A stretch of 64,000 nucleotides of DNA from Arthrobacter sp. AFG20 (GCF_002892795.1 NZ_PJMC01000006.1:169910-233909); one strand, 5' to 3'. Shown: positions 18,400 to 33,592, counted from the first letter of the stretch. The notes: generated by a model from the letters alone, not told the origin. Translations and numbers: made by a program.

Positions 18400-19598
18400 A
18401 TGTTGCGTTGGTTGACCGCCGGTGAATCCCATGGCCCGGCACTGGTCGGAATTATTGAAGGCGTCCCCGCAGGTGTTGAACTCACCAGCGGGCAGATCGC
18501 CGATGCCCTTGCCCGCCGGCGGCTCGGCTACGGCCGCGGGGCACGGATGAAGTTTGAGCAGGACGTCGTCACGATCCTCGGCGGTGTCCGCCACGGCATC
18601 ACCCAGGGCGGCCCCGTCGCCATCCAGGTGGGCAACACCGAATGGCCCAAGTGGGAACAGATCATGTCAGCCGATCCCGTGGCTCCCGAGGAACTCGAGG
18701 GTCAGGCCCGCAACGCCCCGCTGACCCGGCCGCGCCCGGGACACGCCGACTTCACCGGCATGCAGAAGTACGGCTTCGACGAGGCCCGTCCCGTGCTTGA
18801 GCGCGCCAGCGCCCGGGAAACTGCTACGCGTGTTGCCATGGGCACCGTTGCCGCCCAGTTCCTCAAGCACCTCGGCATTGAGCTTGTCAGCCACACTGTC
18901 TCCATCGCCAGCGTGACCGTCCCCGAGGGCCGGCCGCTGCCGGTGCCGGGCAACGTGATCGCGCTCGATGCCGATCCGCTGCGCTGCTTCGACCGGGAAA
19001 CGTCTGACGCCATGGTTGCGGAGGTGGACGCCGCCCACAAGGAAGGCGAAACCCTCGGCGGCGTAGTGGAGGTGCTTGCCTATGGCCTCCCCCCGGGACT
19101 CGGCAGCTACGTCCACTGGGACCGCCGCCTCGATTCCCGTCTGGCCGCTGCCCTGATGGGCATCCAGGCCATCAAGGGCGTTGAGGTGGGCGACGGTTTC
19201 CTCACCGCCGCGCGCCGCGGGTCCGCCGCCCACGACGAGATCGTCAAGGAAGCTGACGGCAGGATCATCCGCACCAGCAACCGCGCCGGCGGCATCGAAG
19301 GCGGCATGAGCATCGGCGACGTCCTGCGCGTCCGCGCGGCCATGAAGCCCATCGCCACCGTGCCGCGCGCCCTGAAAACCATCGACATCAGCACCGGCGA
19401 GGCGGCCAAGGCACACCACCAGCGCTCGGACGTCTGTGCGGTTCCGGCTGCCGGCGTGGTGGCGGAGGCCATGGTTGCGCTGGTCCTGGCTGAGGCCGTG
19501 ACCGAAAAGTTCGGCGGCGACTCCGTGGCCGAGACCGCCCGCAACATCAGGGGCTACCTCGAGAGCATTCCGGCGTCGCTGGATACGATCGGACTCTA

Positions 19599-19599
<1 letters not shown>
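18400..19599 (+). CDS. aroC: Chorismate synthase
   Basis: 399-aa FMN-dependent enzyme converting 5-enolpyruvylshikimate-3-phosphate to chorismate. Signatures: N-terminal [34 protein letters not shown] and the C-terminal [20 protein letters not shown]. The start is taken at ATG 18400 because [11 protein letters not shown] is the family N-terminus; ATG 18391, three codons earlier, is possible. It is preceded by a 26-nt gap, the only real gap inside the aro block. The stop overlaps the aroK GTG by one base. Confidence 0.96.
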
Positions 19600-21324
<1,725 letters not shown>

Positions 21325-21325
<1 letters not shown>

Positions 21326-21843
21326 TGCGCGACGACCAGGGCGGAACGATCGAGTGGCCCGACGGCGGGTTCCCGGGGATCCGGGTCAACCCGGAAACGC
21401 TGCTTCCTGAAATCGTCAACGAAGAGGCGTGCGCCGCCGCGTTCGAGGCGTCCACCGACCCCGCCGAAAGGGTCCTGGTGCTGCTCGTGGAGGGGCACGC
21501 GGCCGACGCCGCCGAACTGCTGGCAGAGGCCCGCTACAAGGACCCGGAGTCGTTCCGGCTCCGGGCCTACGAGGCGGATGTCCTGCGCGTGGCCCACCGT
21601 TACGACCGAGCCATTGAACTCTTCCGGCAGCTCCTCGGAGAGGCGCACGGCACGGCCAACGAGGCCCTTGTCCACCAGTACCTGGGACGGACGCACTTCG
21701 TTGCAGGGAACATCGGTGCCGCGGTGGAATCCTTCGCCCGGGCGCTGGACCTGCGCGTTGCCCAGTCCGCCGATGCGGCCCTGATTTATTCCTCAACCGT
21801 AGCGCTGCAGCGGGCGCGGGACGTCCTCGAACTGGCCTCCTGA
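21325..21843 (+). CDS. Small tetratricopeptide-repeat protein
   Basis: 172-aa protein, translationally coupled to aroB (TGATG). Residues 1-35 are an acidic, Gly/Pro-rich lead. The rest is helical with TPR-like pairs: YEADVLRVAHRYDRAIELFRQ (split here as about 73-94) and YLGRTHFVAGNIGAAVESFARAL (about 112-135, shown in shortened form in the family sense). No signal peptide or enzyme motif. TPRs mediate protein contacts; no specific partner is evident. Its place between aroB and efp suggests co-transcription with the shikimate genes. Confidence 0.75.
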
Positions 21844-21923
21844 CAGGGTCTTCCGGCTGGGCCCGCAGCGGTCCTCCGGCCGTGCCGCCAGGCGGCGCCG
21901 AAAACCGTGCCTGCCTTTTCCGC

Positions 21924-21929
21924 TAGAAT
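21924..21929 (+). promoter_or_regulatory. -10 element upstream of efp
   Basis: TAGAAT lies in the 191-nt gap between the TPR gene and efp; it would give a leader of about 100 nt. No convincing -35 at 16-19 nt. The change from tightly overlapping genes to a long gap supports a new transcript starting here. Confidence 0.45.
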
Positions 21930-22034
21930 AGTTTCTGGATTTTTGATAACTACACGCTGGCGCGCCGTTCGGCATGCCTGCTTGACATAACCAGCTGGCA
22001 GCCAGAACCAGTCAGACACAACCAGAGGAAACCA

Positions 22035-22598
22035 GTGGCAACCACAAACGACATCAAGAACGGAACTGTCCTGAAGCTTGAGGGCCAGCTCTGGAACGTC
22101 ATCGAGTTCCAGCACGTCAAGCCGGGCAAGGGTGGTGCGTTCGTGCGCACCAAGATGCGGAACGTCATGTCCGGCAAGGTCGTCGACAAGACCTTCAACG
22201 CCGGCCTCAAGATCGAGACCGCCACCGTTGACCGCCGCGACTACCAGTACCTGTACCAGGACGGCGCCGACTTCGTCTTCATGGACACCTCGGACTACGA
22301 CCAGATCACTGTTTCCGGTGCCACGGTGGGCGATGCCACCAACTTCATGCTGGAAAACCAGATGGTCAACATCGCCATCCACGAAGGCAACCCGCTGTAC
22401 ATCGAACTGCCGCCGAGCGTTGTCCTTGAAATCACCTACACCGAGCCGGGCCTGCAGGGCGACCGCTCCTCCGCCGGCACCAAGCCCGCCACCCTGGAGA
22501 CGGGCTACGAAATCCAGGTGCCCCTGTTCGTCGAGAACAACACCAAGGTCAAGGTCGACACCCGCGACGGCAGCTACCTGGGCCGGGTCAACGACTAG
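22035..22598 (+). CDS. efp: Elongation factor P
   Basis: 187-aa EF-P, which enters the ribosomal E site to relieve stalling at polyproline. Three beta-barrel domains are apparent: KOW-like N-domain (about 1-63), middle OB domain, and C-terminal OB domain ending [15 protein letters not shown]. The tip loop is KPGKGG with Lys32 at the position that is modified in many bacteria. The PGKG loop is the form reported to work with unmodified Lys in actinobacteria. GTG start after AGAGGAAACCA. Stop overlaps nusB by one base. Confidence 0.97.
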   Translation: MATTNDIKNGTVLKLEGQLWNVIEFQHVKPGKGGAFVRTKMRNVMSGKVVDKTFNAGLKIETATVDRRDYQYLYQDGADFVFMDTSDYDQITVSGATVGDATNFMLENQMVNIAIHEGNPLYIELPPSVVLEITYTEPGLQGDRSSAGTKPATLETGYEIQVPLFVENNTKVKVDTRDGSYLGRVND

Positions 22599-23008
22599 TG
22601 AGCGCCCGCGGTAAAGCCCGCAACAGGGCTCTCGAGGTCCTCTTCGAAGCCGAGCAGCGCTCCGTCTCGGCCTTCGACGTGCTGCGTGCACGCCGCGAGA
22701 GGACCGACCAGATCGTCAACCCGTACACCCTTGAGATCGTTGAAGGTGTGGTGTCGATGCAGGCCACCATCGACGAATTCCTGGAGACCTACTCGCAGGG
22801 CTGGACCCTTGAGCGGATGCCGTCCGTAGACCGAATCATCCTGCGGATTGGCACCTGGGAGCTGCTCTACAACGACGACGTTCCCGACGGCGTCGCCGTC
22901 AGCGAAGCTGTCGCTCTGGCCAAGACGCTCTCCACCGACGAGTCGCCGTCGTTCATCAACGGCCTCCTGGGGCGCCTTCAGCAGCTGAAGCCGTCCCTGC
23001 TCGCCTGA
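22598..23008 (+). CDS. nusB: Transcription antitermination factor NusB
   Basis: 136-aa all-helical RNA-binding protein that, with NusE/S10, binds boxA of rRNA transcripts to prevent termination. N-terminal SARGKARNRALEVLFEAEQ is the Arg-rich RNA-binding helix; the C-terminal half holds the conserved VDRIILRIGTWELLY and PSFINGLLGRL segments. GTG start in a 1-nt overlap with efp. It is the last gene of the block and is followed by a GC-rich terminator. Confidence 0.96.
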   Translation: MSARGKARNRALEVLFEAEQRSVSAFDVLRARRERTDQIVNPYTLEIVEGVVSMQATIDEFLETYSQGWTLERMPSVDRIILRIGTWELLYNDDVPDGVAVSEAVALAKTLSTDESPSFINGLLGRLQQLKPSLLA

Positions 23009-23031
23009 GCTGAGCTTGAGCTGAGTACTAC

Positions 23032-23072
23032 GCAGAAAGCCCCTGCCGGGTTCCCGGCAGGGGCTTCCTGCG
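23032..23072 (+). terminator. Intrinsic terminator between nusB and prsW
   Basis: AGCCCCTGCCGGG (23038-23050) pairs perfectly with CCCGGCAGGGGCT (23053-23065) across a 2-nt gap, effectively a 4-nt loop. The outer bases extend the stem with one mismatch (GCAGAA/TTCCTGC). It sits between convergent genes and may serve both. Confidence 0.8.
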
Positions 23073-23096
23073 TCCCCGATGCTGTTGGCCCGGACC

Positions 23097-24326
23097 TTAC
23101 TGCTGGACTGCGGCCCGAAGTTCGGTCAGGTGGCGCAGCTGCTGCACCTCGTCCTGCTGGTGGGACGGCACATCCCTGCCGCTGAGGATCCGCTGCCGGA
23201 TGAATGCCAGGCGCGTCGCCGCCTTGACGAACTCCTTCATCTGATCGCCCCGGTTGTAGGACGCCGCCCAGCGCACAGCCTGCCGGCGGCCTCCGGGAGT
23301 GGACAGCAGCTCCACCTCGGCCGGCGCGAACCACCCCGCGGCGGCGTATTCCTGGAGGCGCTGCCGGGTGAGGCGTGTTTCCGCCACCCGCAGCACCACG
23401 ATGCAGGCCACGGCGAGCAGGAAGATTGGGACCTGCACCAACACGTACTGGGCGAGGAAATCCTGTCCCATGCTGTTCCACCTGTTGTGCAGGATCATGG
23501 CGGAAACCAGGCCCACGAAGAATGCGAGCAAGGAAACACCGGAATGCCAGCGCCGCGCGGCCAGGCCCATGATCAGGCCCGTGGTCCCGGTGAAGATGGC
23601 GTGCGCGAACGGCGACATCACCCCGCGCAGGAAGAAGATCTGGGCAAGGTCGCTGCCGGGCGTGCTGGACTCGGCGATCGCCCGGCCGAAGTACAGGATG
23701 TTCTCGGTGAAGGCGAAGCCGCCCGCGATGGTGAAGGCAAACACCACCCCGTCCACAGGGCCGTCAAAGTTGCGGCGGGCGAACAGGAGAAGCAGCAGCA
23801 GGCCCAGGGACTTCGCGAATTCCTCCACCACCGGCGCCTGCACGGTGGTCATGAAATCGCGGAAGGACGCCTCATCGGTGGCCGGGGCCGCGAGGGCGAA
23901 GACCGGCTGAATGAGCAGTGTCACGGCAATGGACACGGCCGCGCCCCAGGTGAAGGCAAACAGCAGCAGGCGCTTTGGCTCGGGTTCCCAGCGGTCAATG
24001 ACGGCGACGGCAAACAGCACAGCCGCCAGCGGGATCAGGGAGGCAACAAAACCGATGACGAAGCCGGTGACGCCGGTGCTGGACAGGAGGAACGGCACCA
24101 CAAGGAAAAGGCTGACGAAGGCAAGGATCCCGCCACCCACCACGAGCCCCAGCGTCCCTGCCCCCGGGCGGGCGGCCACGGTGGACGCGGCCTCCGGGAT
24201 GACCTGGTACACCGCACCGCCGCGGTGCCCCGGCGCCGGCCGGTAGTTCTGCGGCTGGACGTGGCCCATCCAGCTCGGATTCGCGGGCTCTTCCTGGAAC
24301 TGCCTCTGCTGCGGGTTCATCGACAT
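23097..24326 (-). CDS. PrsW family intramembrane metalloprotease
   Basis: 409-aa polytopic protein of the PrsW/abortive-infection-like CPBP superfamily. A Pro/Gln-rich cytoplasmic N-terminus (about 1-50) is followed by about 8-9 hydrophobic segments (about 55-300) and a soluble basic C-terminal tail (about 310-409). Glutamate/His motifs expected for zinc binding are present: VVEEFAK, GFAFTENILYF, and SPFAHAIFTG. PrsW in Bacillus cleaves an anti-sigma factor; here no anti-sigma gene is adjacent, so the substrate is unknown. Start at ATG 24326; a second ATG two codons in is equivalent. Convergent with nusB and divergent from pyrR. Confidence 0.88.
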   Translation of the reverse strand: MSMNPQQRQFQEEPANPSWMGHVQPQNYRPAPGHRGGAVYQVIPEAASTVAARPGAGTLGLVVGGGILAFVSLFLVVPFLLSSTGVTGFVIGFVASLIPLAAVLFAVAVIDRWEPEPKRLLLFAFTWGAAVSIAVTLLIQPVFALAAPATDEASFRDFMTTVQAPVVEEFAKSLGLLLLLLFARRNFDGPVDGVVFAFTIAGGFAFTENILYFGRAIAESSTPGSDLAQIFFLRGVMSPFAHAIFTGTTGLIMGLAARRWHSGVSLLAFFVGLVSAMILHNRWNSMGQDFLAQYVLVQVPIFLLAVACIVVLRVAETRLTRQRLQEYAAAGWFAPAEVELLSTPGGRRQAVRWAASYNRGDQMKEFVKAATRLAFIRQRILSGRDVPSHQQDEVQQLRHLTELRAAVQQ

Positions 24327-24423
24327 AGACAGAGCCTATGTGCCCCGCTGTGGGCAACAAAGCACAGCGCCCCTCGGTGTGACGGACGACGCCTTCTGGC
24401 GGGGCAGGGCGCAGGCGCCCGTG

Positions 24424-24432
24424 TGGTAATTT
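24424..24432 (+). promoter_or_regulatory. Extended -10 promoter of the pyr operon
   Basis: TGG-TAATTT (24424-24432) would start transcription near 24439, about 20 nt before the PyrR hairpin. No recognisable -35, consistent with an extended -10 promoter. Confidence 0.45.
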
Positions 24433-24457
24433 TGGAAGGCAAATGTTCCTTTTTTAA

Positions 24458-24479
24458 TTCCGTCCCGTGAGGCGGGGAA
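24458..24479 (+). promoter_or_regulatory. PyrR-binding RNA hairpin in pyr leader
   Basis: The leader reads UCCCGUGAGGC at 24463-24473, a full match to the PyrR-binding core UCCNGNGAGGY. Flanking UUCC (24458-24461) and GGAA (24476-24479) can form the lower stem. It lies immediately upstream of the pyrR Shine-Dalgarno GGGGAG (24481-24486). No terminator follows, so PyrR-UMP binding would most simply hide the ribosome site, as described for mycobacterial pyrR. Confidence 0.75.
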
Positions 24480-24493
24480 AGGGGAGACGAGCG

Positions 24494-25078
24494 ATGACTC
24501 CTGTCACGCAGGCACCGGTTCCGGCCAGGGTTGTTCTCAACCAGGCGGACATTGACCGTGCCCTCACTCGTATCGCCCATGAAATCCTCGAGGCCAACAA
24601 AGGCTCCCAGGATCTGGTGCTGCTGGGCATTCCCCGCCGCGGCTACCCGCTTGCGGTCCGGCTCGCCCAAAAAATCGCCGCCGCCGATCCCGCCGTGGAC
24701 GCCGCCGCCATCGTCGGCCAGCTTGATGTCACCATGTTCCGGGACGATCTCTCCTCCCAGCCCACCAGGCCGCCGCACCACACGCAGCTGCCGCTGACGG
24801 GCATCGACAACAAGGTGGTCGTGCTGATCGACGACGTCCTGTACTCCGGCCGGACCATCCGCGCCGCCCTGGACGCGCTCGTGGACCTCGGCCGGCCGCG
24901 CATTGTGCGCCTTGCTGTCCTGATTGACCGGGGCCACCGCGAACTTCCCATCCGCGCGGACCATGTGGGCAAGAACCTGCCCACATCCTCCGCTGAAAAG
25001 GTCCGGGTCCGGCTTGAGGAGACCGACGCCGTCGACGGCCAGACGGTCAACGAAGTGGTAATCGAGGGCGGCGCATGA
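24494..25078 (+). CDS. pyrR: Bifunctional pyr operon regulator / uracil phosphoribosyltransferase
   Basis: 194-aa PyrR, a type I phosphoribosyltransferase-fold RNA-binding regulator. The PRPP-binding loop [14 protein letters not shown] is near residues 103-116; [12 protein letters not shown] near 42-53 and RDDL near 79 are also family features. ATG 24494 is chosen for its GGGGAG site at 7-nt spacing; an upstream in-frame GTG (24467) would lie inside the PyrR hairpin. It binds the pyr leader RNA when UMP is high. First gene of pyrR-pyrB-pyrC-PH-carA-carB-pyrF, overlapping pyrB by 4 nt. Confidence 0.96.
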   Translation: MTPVTQAPVPARVVLNQADIDRALTRIAHEILEANKGSQDLVLLGIPRRGYPLAVRLAQKIAAADPAVDAAAIVGQLDVTMFRDDLSSQPTRPPHHTQLPLTGIDNKVVVLIDDVLYSGRTIRAALDALVDLGRPRIVRLAVLIDRGHRELPIRADHVGKNLPTSSAEKVRVRLEETDAVDGQTVNEVVIEGGA

Positions 25079-26070
25079 AGCACCTGCTTTCCACCGAAGA
25101 CCTCAGCCTGGCCAACGCCGTCCGCATCCTCGACACCGCCGAAGAAATGTCGAGCGTGGGGGAGCGCGAGGTCAAGAAGCTCCCCGCCCTGCGCGGACGG
25201 ACTGTCGTGAACCTCTTCTTCGAGGATTCCACCAGGACCCGCATTTCCTTCGAAGCCGCGGCCAAGCGGCTCTCCGCCGACGTCATCAACTTCGCCGCCA
25301 AGGGATCGTCGGTCTCCAAGGGCGAGTCCCTCAAGGACACCGCCCAGACGCTGTCCGCCATGGGGGCTGACGCCGTCGTGATCCGCCACTGGGCCTCCGG
25401 CGCACCGCACCGGCTGGCGGCCACGGACTGGATCGACGCCGCAGTCATCAACGCCGGCGACGGCACCCACGAACACCCCACCCAGGCGCTGCTGGACGCG
25501 TTCACCATGCGGCGGCACTGGACCAAGCTCTCCGGACTGCCCTCCACAGGGGCGGACCTGCGCGGCATGCGCGTCGCCATTGCCGGCGACGTCCTGCACT
25601 CCCGCGTGGCGCGGTCCAACGTCTGGCTCCTGCGCACGCTCGGCGCCGACGTCACCTTGGTGGCGCCGCCCACCCTGCTGCCCATCGGCGTCGAACGCTG
25701 GCCCTGCAGCATCAGCTACGACATGGACGAGACCCTCGAAAAGGGCGTAGACGCTGTCATGATGCTCCGCGTCCAGGGCGAGCGGATGAACGCGTCGTTC
25801 TTCCCGTCCACCCGTGAATACTCGCGCCGCTGGGGCTTTGACGACAACAGGCTCCGCGCGCTGGACACCCTGGGCTTGAAGGACACCATCATCATGCACC
25901 CCGGCCCCATGAACCGGGGCCTGGAAATTTCCGCGGCCGCCGCCGATTCGCCCCGTTCCACCGTGCTCGCGCAGGTGAAGAACGGCGTGTCGATCCGCAT
26001 GGCCGCCCTGTATTTGCTGCTCTCCGGGGATACCCGTGAACCAGCCGCCACCCTGAAGGAGAGCAACTGA
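25075..26070 (+). CDS. pyrB: Aspartate carbamoyltransferase catalytic subunit
   Basis: 331-aa enzyme joining carbamoyl phosphate and aspartate, the committed step of UMP synthesis. The carbamoyl-phosphate loop FFEDSTRTR is near residues 45-53. SSVSKGESL (the mobile loop with Ser and Lys) is near 78-86, [10 protein letters not shown] near 132-141, and the aspartate-domain MMLRVQGER near 223. No regulatory pyrI is present. ATG overlaps pyrR by 4 nt and the stop overlaps pyrC by one base (TGATG), indicating coupled translation. Confidence 0.97.
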   Translation: MKHLLSTEDLSLANAVRILDTAEEMSSVGEREVKKLPALRGRTVVNLFFEDSTRTRISFEAAAKRLSADVINFAAKGSSVSKGESLKDTAQTLSAMGADAVVIRHWASGAPHRLAATDWIDAAVINAGDGTHEHPTQALLDAFTMRRHWTKLSGLPSTGADLRGMRVAIAGDVLHSRVARSNVWLLRTLGADVTLVAPPTLLPIGVERWPCSISYDMDETLEKGVDAVMMLRVQGERMNASFFPSTREYSRRWGFDDNRLRALDTLGLKDTIIMHPGPMNRGLEISAAAADSPRSTVLAQVKNGVSIRMAALYLLLSGDTREPAATLKESN

Positions 26071-27443
26071 TGGCTGAAGAAACCACGTACCTTATCCGCG
26101 GCGCCGCGATCCTTGGCGGCGACGCCGAAGACCTGCTCATCCGCGACGGCGTCATCGCGGCACGCGGCACCAACCTGTCGGAGACAGGCACGGAGACAGG
26201 CACAGCGGACGGAGCCACGGTTATCGACGCCGAGGGTCTCGTCGCCCTGCCGGGCATGGTGGACGTCCACACGCACCTCCGTGAACCGGGCCGTGAAGAC
26301 GCCGAAACGGTGGAAACCGGCACGCGCGCCGCAGCGCTCGGCGGCTTCACCGCCGTGCACGCCATGGCCAACAGCACCCCTGTGGCGGACACAGCCGGTG
26401 TGGTGGAACAGGTCTACAGCCTGGGCCGGTCCGCCGGCTGGGTGGACGTGCGCCCGGTGGGTGCCGTCACCGTTGGGCTGGCCGGTGAGCAGCTCGCCGA
26501 GCTCGGCGCGATGGCCGACTCCCGCGCCCGGGTCCGCATGTTCTCCGACGACGGCATCTGCGTCCACGATCCCGTCCTGATGCGCCGCGCCCTCGAGTAC
26601 GTCAAGGCGTTCGACGGCGTCGTGGCCCAGCACGCGCAGGAACCGCGCCTCACCGCTGGTGCCCAGATGAACGAAGGCGAAGTGTCCGCTGTCCTCGGCC
26701 TGACCGGCTGGCCGGCAGTGGCGGAGGAAAGCATCATCGCCCGCGACGTCCTGCTGGCCCAGCACGTGGGCTCCCGGCTCCACGTCTGCCACGTGTCCAC
26801 CGCGGGTTCGGTGGAGATCATCCGCTGGGCCAAGAGCCGCGGCATCAACGTCACTGCTGAAGTGACGCCGCACCACCTGCTGCTCACCGATGACCTGGTC
26901 CGCAGCTACGACCCCGTCTACAAGGTCAACCCGCCGCTGCGCACCAACGACGACGTCCAGGCCCTGCGCGCGGCCCTCGCCGACGGCACCATCGACGTCG
27001 TCGGCACGGACCACGCCCCGCACCCGAGCGAGCACAAGGAATGTGAGTGGGCGCAGGCGGCCATGGGCATGACGGGGCTGGAAACCGCGCTGTCCGTGGT
27101 CCAGCACGCCATGATCGAGACCGGCCTGATGACCTGGGCCGACTTTGCCCGGGTCACCTCCACTGCGCCGGCCGGCATCGGGCGCCTCACGGACCAGGGC
27201 CGGCCGCTCGAAAAGGGCGAACCTGCCAACATTGTCCTCGTCGATCCCTCCGCACGCTGGACCGTGGATCCTTCCGCCATGGCAACCATGGGACGCAACT
27301 CGCCGTTCCGCGGCATGGAACTCCCCGGCAAGGTGGTGGCCACGTTCTTCAAGGGCCACCCCACGGTCCTGGACGGCAAGCTCAACACGCCCTACCGCTA
27401 TCCCTCGGAAGCGCCGGTTGCCGGCGCAGCAGGTGCCAACTGA
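26070..27443 (+). CDS. pyrC: Dihydroorotase
   Basis: 457-aa amidohydrolase cyclising carbamoyl aspartate to dihydroorotate. The zinc-binding VDVHTHLREPG is near residues 66-76; further metal and substrate motifs are EVTPHHLLLTDD (about 264-275) and GTDHAPH near 312. Length and motifs fit the longer class I bacterial enzyme. The N-terminal strand domain has a short duplicated ETGTETGT segment near 40-47. Starts at the TGATG junction with pyrB; the stop overlaps the next gene in the same way. Confidence 0.96.
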   Translation: MAEETTYLIRGAAILGGDAEDLLIRDGVIAARGTNLSETGTETGTADGATVIDAEGLVALPGMVDVHTHLREPGREDAETVETGTRAAALGGFTAVHAMANSTPVADTAGVVEQVYSLGRSAGWVDVRPVGAVTVGLAGEQLAELGAMADSRARVRMFSDDGICVHDPVLMRRALEYVKAFDGVVAQHAQEPRLTAGAQMNEGEVSAVLGLTGWPAVAEESIIARDVLLAQHVGSRLHVCHVSTAGSVEIIRWAKSRGINVTAEVTPHHLLLTDDLVRSYDPVYKVNPPLRTNDDVQALRAALADGTIDVVGTDHAPHPSEHKECEWAQAAMGMTGLETALSVVQHAMIETGLMTWADFARVTSTAPAGIGRLTDQGRPLEKGEPANIVLVDPSARWTVDPSAMATMGRNSPFRGMELPGKVVATFFKGHPTVLDGKLNTPYRYPSEAPVAGAAGAN

Positions 27444-27961
27444 TGGAAAAAGTCCTTCCCGGACTTGCGATGCTGGCGGTGGTCGCCGTCGTTTTTGTCC
27501 TGATCTGGATCGGCTGGCGCAACCGGCTCCGGCGGCAGTCAGACATCGAACAGCTGCCGGCGGTCCCTGCCGGGCTGGGCGAGCCACTGGTTTCGGCGGA
27601 CGGCCAGTACGTGGCCTCCACCACGGCGGGGGACTGGCTGGACAGGATTGCCGTGCACGGCCTCGGCATCCGCACCAACGCGCAGATCTCCATCCACCCG
27701 GAGGGCGTGCTTCTGGACCGCTCCGGCACACGGCCGCTGTTCATCCCGGCGTCCTCGCTGGCCGGTGTTCGGCAGGACAGCGGGATGGCCGGTAAATTCG
27801 TGGAAAAGGACGGGCTGCTGATCCTCAGCTGGACGCTCGGAACCCACGCCCTGGACACCGGCTTCCGCACCCGCCGCGCCGCGGACAAGCCGGCCGTCCT
27901 CCAACAACTTCAGGAAATGATCTCCCCAGGCCCCCAGGCAGGTCCCCATAGTGGAAAGTAA
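27443..27961 (+). CDS. Membrane-anchored PH-like domain protein of the pyr operon
   Basis: 172-aa protein with one N-terminal transmembrane helix (about 4-24) followed by a basic RNRLRRQ and a soluble beta-rich domain (about 50-160; [20 protein letters not shown]) that resembles bacterial PH-like folds. Function unknown. In many actinobacteria a protein of this kind lies between pyrC and carA, so its association with pyrimidine synthesis is conserved by position. ATG in a TGATG overlap with pyrC. The stop lies inside the 5' end of the carA frame. Confidence 0.8.
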   Translation: MEKVLPGLAMLAVVAVVFVLIWIGWRNRLRRQSDIEQLPAVPAGLGEPLVSADGQYVASTTAGDWLDRIAVHGLGIRTNAQISIHPEGVLLDRSGTRPLFIPASSLAGVRQDSGMAGKFVEKDGLLILSWTLGTHALDTGFRTRRAADKPAVLQQLQEMISPGPQAGPHSGK

Positions 27962-27965
27962 TAAA

Positions 27966-29290
27966 GTGACGGAAACCGAACTGACAGTAAACGCAGGAAC
28001 TGCGCCGCAGGCCGCAGCATCCGCCCCCGCCGTCCTGGTGCTCGAAGACGGCCGCATCTTCCGCGGACGCAGCTACGGCGCGCAGGGCACCGCCCTGGGG
28101 GAAGCGGTCTTCGCCACCGGCATGACCGGCTACCAGGAGACCATTACCGACCCGTCCTACGCACGCCAGCTGGTGGTGCAGACGGCCCCGCACATCGGCA
28201 ACACCGGTGTAAACAGTGAGGACGCGGAGTCGCGCCGCATCTGGGTGGCCGGCTACATTGTCCGTGACGCCGCCCGCCGCCCGTCCAACTGGCGGTCTGA
28301 GCGATCCCTCGACTCAGAACTCGTCGAGCAGGGCATCGTCGGCATCCAGGGCGTGGACACCCGGGCCATCACCCGCCACCTGCGCGAGCACAAGACCATG
28401 CGCGCCGGCATCTTCTCCGGCGAGGCAGCCAACGCCACGGACAAGGAACTCGTCGACGCCGTGCTCGCCAGCGAGCCCATGGAAGGCGCCCGGCTTGCCG
28501 AGGAAGTCAGCATCGACGAAGCCTATGTGGTGGAGCCGAAGGACCACGGCTGGGACGGCGACGCACGCTTCAGCATCGCGGCGATCGACCTCGGCATCAA
28601 GGCCATGACGCCGGTGCGCTTCGCCGAGCGCGGCGTCCGCGTGCACGTGCTGCCCGCCACCGCCACCATCGACGACGTCAAGGCCGTCAGCCCCGACGGT
28701 TTCTTCATGTCCAACGGCCCCGGCGACCCCGCCACCGCCGACAACCAGGTCAAGCTGCTCCGCACCGTCCTGGACGAGAAACTGCCGTACTTCGGCATCT
28801 GCTTCGGCAACCAGATCCTGGGCCGCGCCCTCGGCTTCGGCACCTACAAGCTGCGCTACGGCCACCGCGGCATCAACCAGCCCGTCATGGACCGCCGCAC
28901 GGGCAAGGTGGAAATCACCTCGCAGAACCACGGCTTCGCCGTCGACGCCCCGCTGGACGGCCCCACCAACGCGCCGGAAGAGCGCTACGGACGGGTCGAG
29001 GTCAGCCACGTCAGCCTGAACGACGAGGTCGTGGAAGGCCTGGCCTGCCTGGACATCCCGGCTTTCTCTGTCCAGTACCACCCCGAAGCCGCCGCCGGCC
29101 CGCACGACGCCGCCTACCTGTTCGACCGTTTCATCGAGCTGATGGAAGGCGCCCGGGACGGCCGCACCGCCAACCTGTCCAAGGAACCGGTGGACGCCCG
29201 GCACCCCGCAGAAGCCCAGCAGAACGGTGCCCTCCAGAACCAGGCCGCTGAGCCGACCACGACTGACAACAAGACTGAGGACAAGAAGTA

Positions 29291-29291
<1 letters not shown>
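27966..29291 (+). CDS. carA: Carbamoyl-phosphate synthase small (glutaminase) subunit
   Basis: Glutamine amidotransferase subunit that feeds ammonia to CarB. N-terminal CPSase domain (about 25-170) and C-terminal class I GATase domain with nucleophile Cys in [16 protein letters not shown], and His-Glu in QYHPE. An unusually long, polar tail (about 45 residues after LFDRFIELM, rich in Gln, Asn and Thr) follows the domain. The start is GTG 27966, with GGAAAG 7 nt upstream; GTG 27951, five codons earlier, is the alternative and would overlap the PH-like gene. Stop overlaps carB (TAATG). Confidence 0.95.
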
Positions 29292-32627
<3,336 letters not shown>

Positions 32628-32635
<8 letters not shown>

Positions 32636-33488
32636 GGCGACTCCAGGTACCGGCCGGGAGTCGTTCGGCTCCCGGCTGGGCCGGGCCATGGCGGACCGCG
32701 GCCCGCTGTGTGTCGGGATTGATCCCCACCCTGCGCTTCTGGCCAGTTGGGGCCTGAACGACGACGTCGCCGGCCTGAGGCGCTTTTCGCTCACCGCCCT
32801 GGAGGCCGTGGCTTCGCTCGCTGCCGCGGTCAAGCCGCAGGTGGCGCTGTACGAACGGCACGGGTCGGCCGGAATGGCAGTCCTCGAAGAGGTGCTCGCC
32901 ACCGCCCGGGATGAGGGCGTGCTGACCATCGCAGACGCGAAGCGCGGCGACATCGGGTCTACTATGGCCGCGTACGCCGACGCCTGGCTCCGTGACGGCT
33001 CTGCCCTCGCCGCGGATTCCGTGACGCTGAGCCCGTACCTGGGTTTTGAATCGCTCCGGCCGGCACTGGATCTCGCTGCCGAGTACGGCCGCGGCGTGTT
33101 TGTGCTGGCGCTGACCTCCAACCCGGAGGGAGCTTCGGTGCAGCACGTGGGCGGAAGCGATTCCGTGGCACGCCGGATTGTCCAGGCCGCCGCGGAGGAG
33201 AACGATCGCTACTCGGGCGCCATGGGCTCGGTGGGACTCGTGGTGGGAGCCACTGTGGGAACGGCTCTGGCAGATCTGCAGCTTGATCTGGGTACGGTCC
33301 GCGGGCCGATCCTGGCCCCGGGCCTGGGCGCGCAGGGGGCCACACCCGCAGATCTGCGAAGGACCTTCGGCTCCGCCTATCCCCAGGTTTTGGGAACGTC
33401 CAGCCGGGACATCCTCAAGGCCGGCCCGGGCGTCCGGGAGCTGACCAACGCGGCGGAGCGAACCCTCGCCGGACTCCGCTCCGAATAG
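32628..33488 (+). CDS. pyrF: Orotidine 5'-phosphate decarboxylase (type 2)
   Basis: 286-aa TIM-barrel decarboxylase giving UMP, the last step of the pathway. The length and the [12 protein letters not shown] motif (about 103-114, catalytic Asp-Lys-x-x-Asp) mark the long 'type 2' branch found in actinobacteria and myxobacteria. GIDPHP near the N-terminus is the ligand-binding strand. ATG in an 8-nt overlap with carB. It ends the pyr transcript; a promoter for mihF follows. pyrD and pyrE are not in this operon. Confidence 0.95.
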
Positions 33489-33492
33489 TCCA

Positions 33493-33522
33493 TTGATTTC
33501 ACCGGCCGGCAGGGAGTAGGTT
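33493..33522 (+). promoter_or_regulatory. Sigma-A-like promoter of mihF
   Basis: TTGATT (33493-33498), 18-nt spacer, TAGGTT (33517-33522). It starts 5 nt after the pyrF stop and implies a leader of about 65 nt before the mihF GTG. Confidence 0.6.
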
Positions 33523-33592
33523 CAGGACAAATCCGTGGCTGCTCCAACGCCGCCGGCCGCGGATCCGTTGGCTGACCCCAGGGGAATTGACC

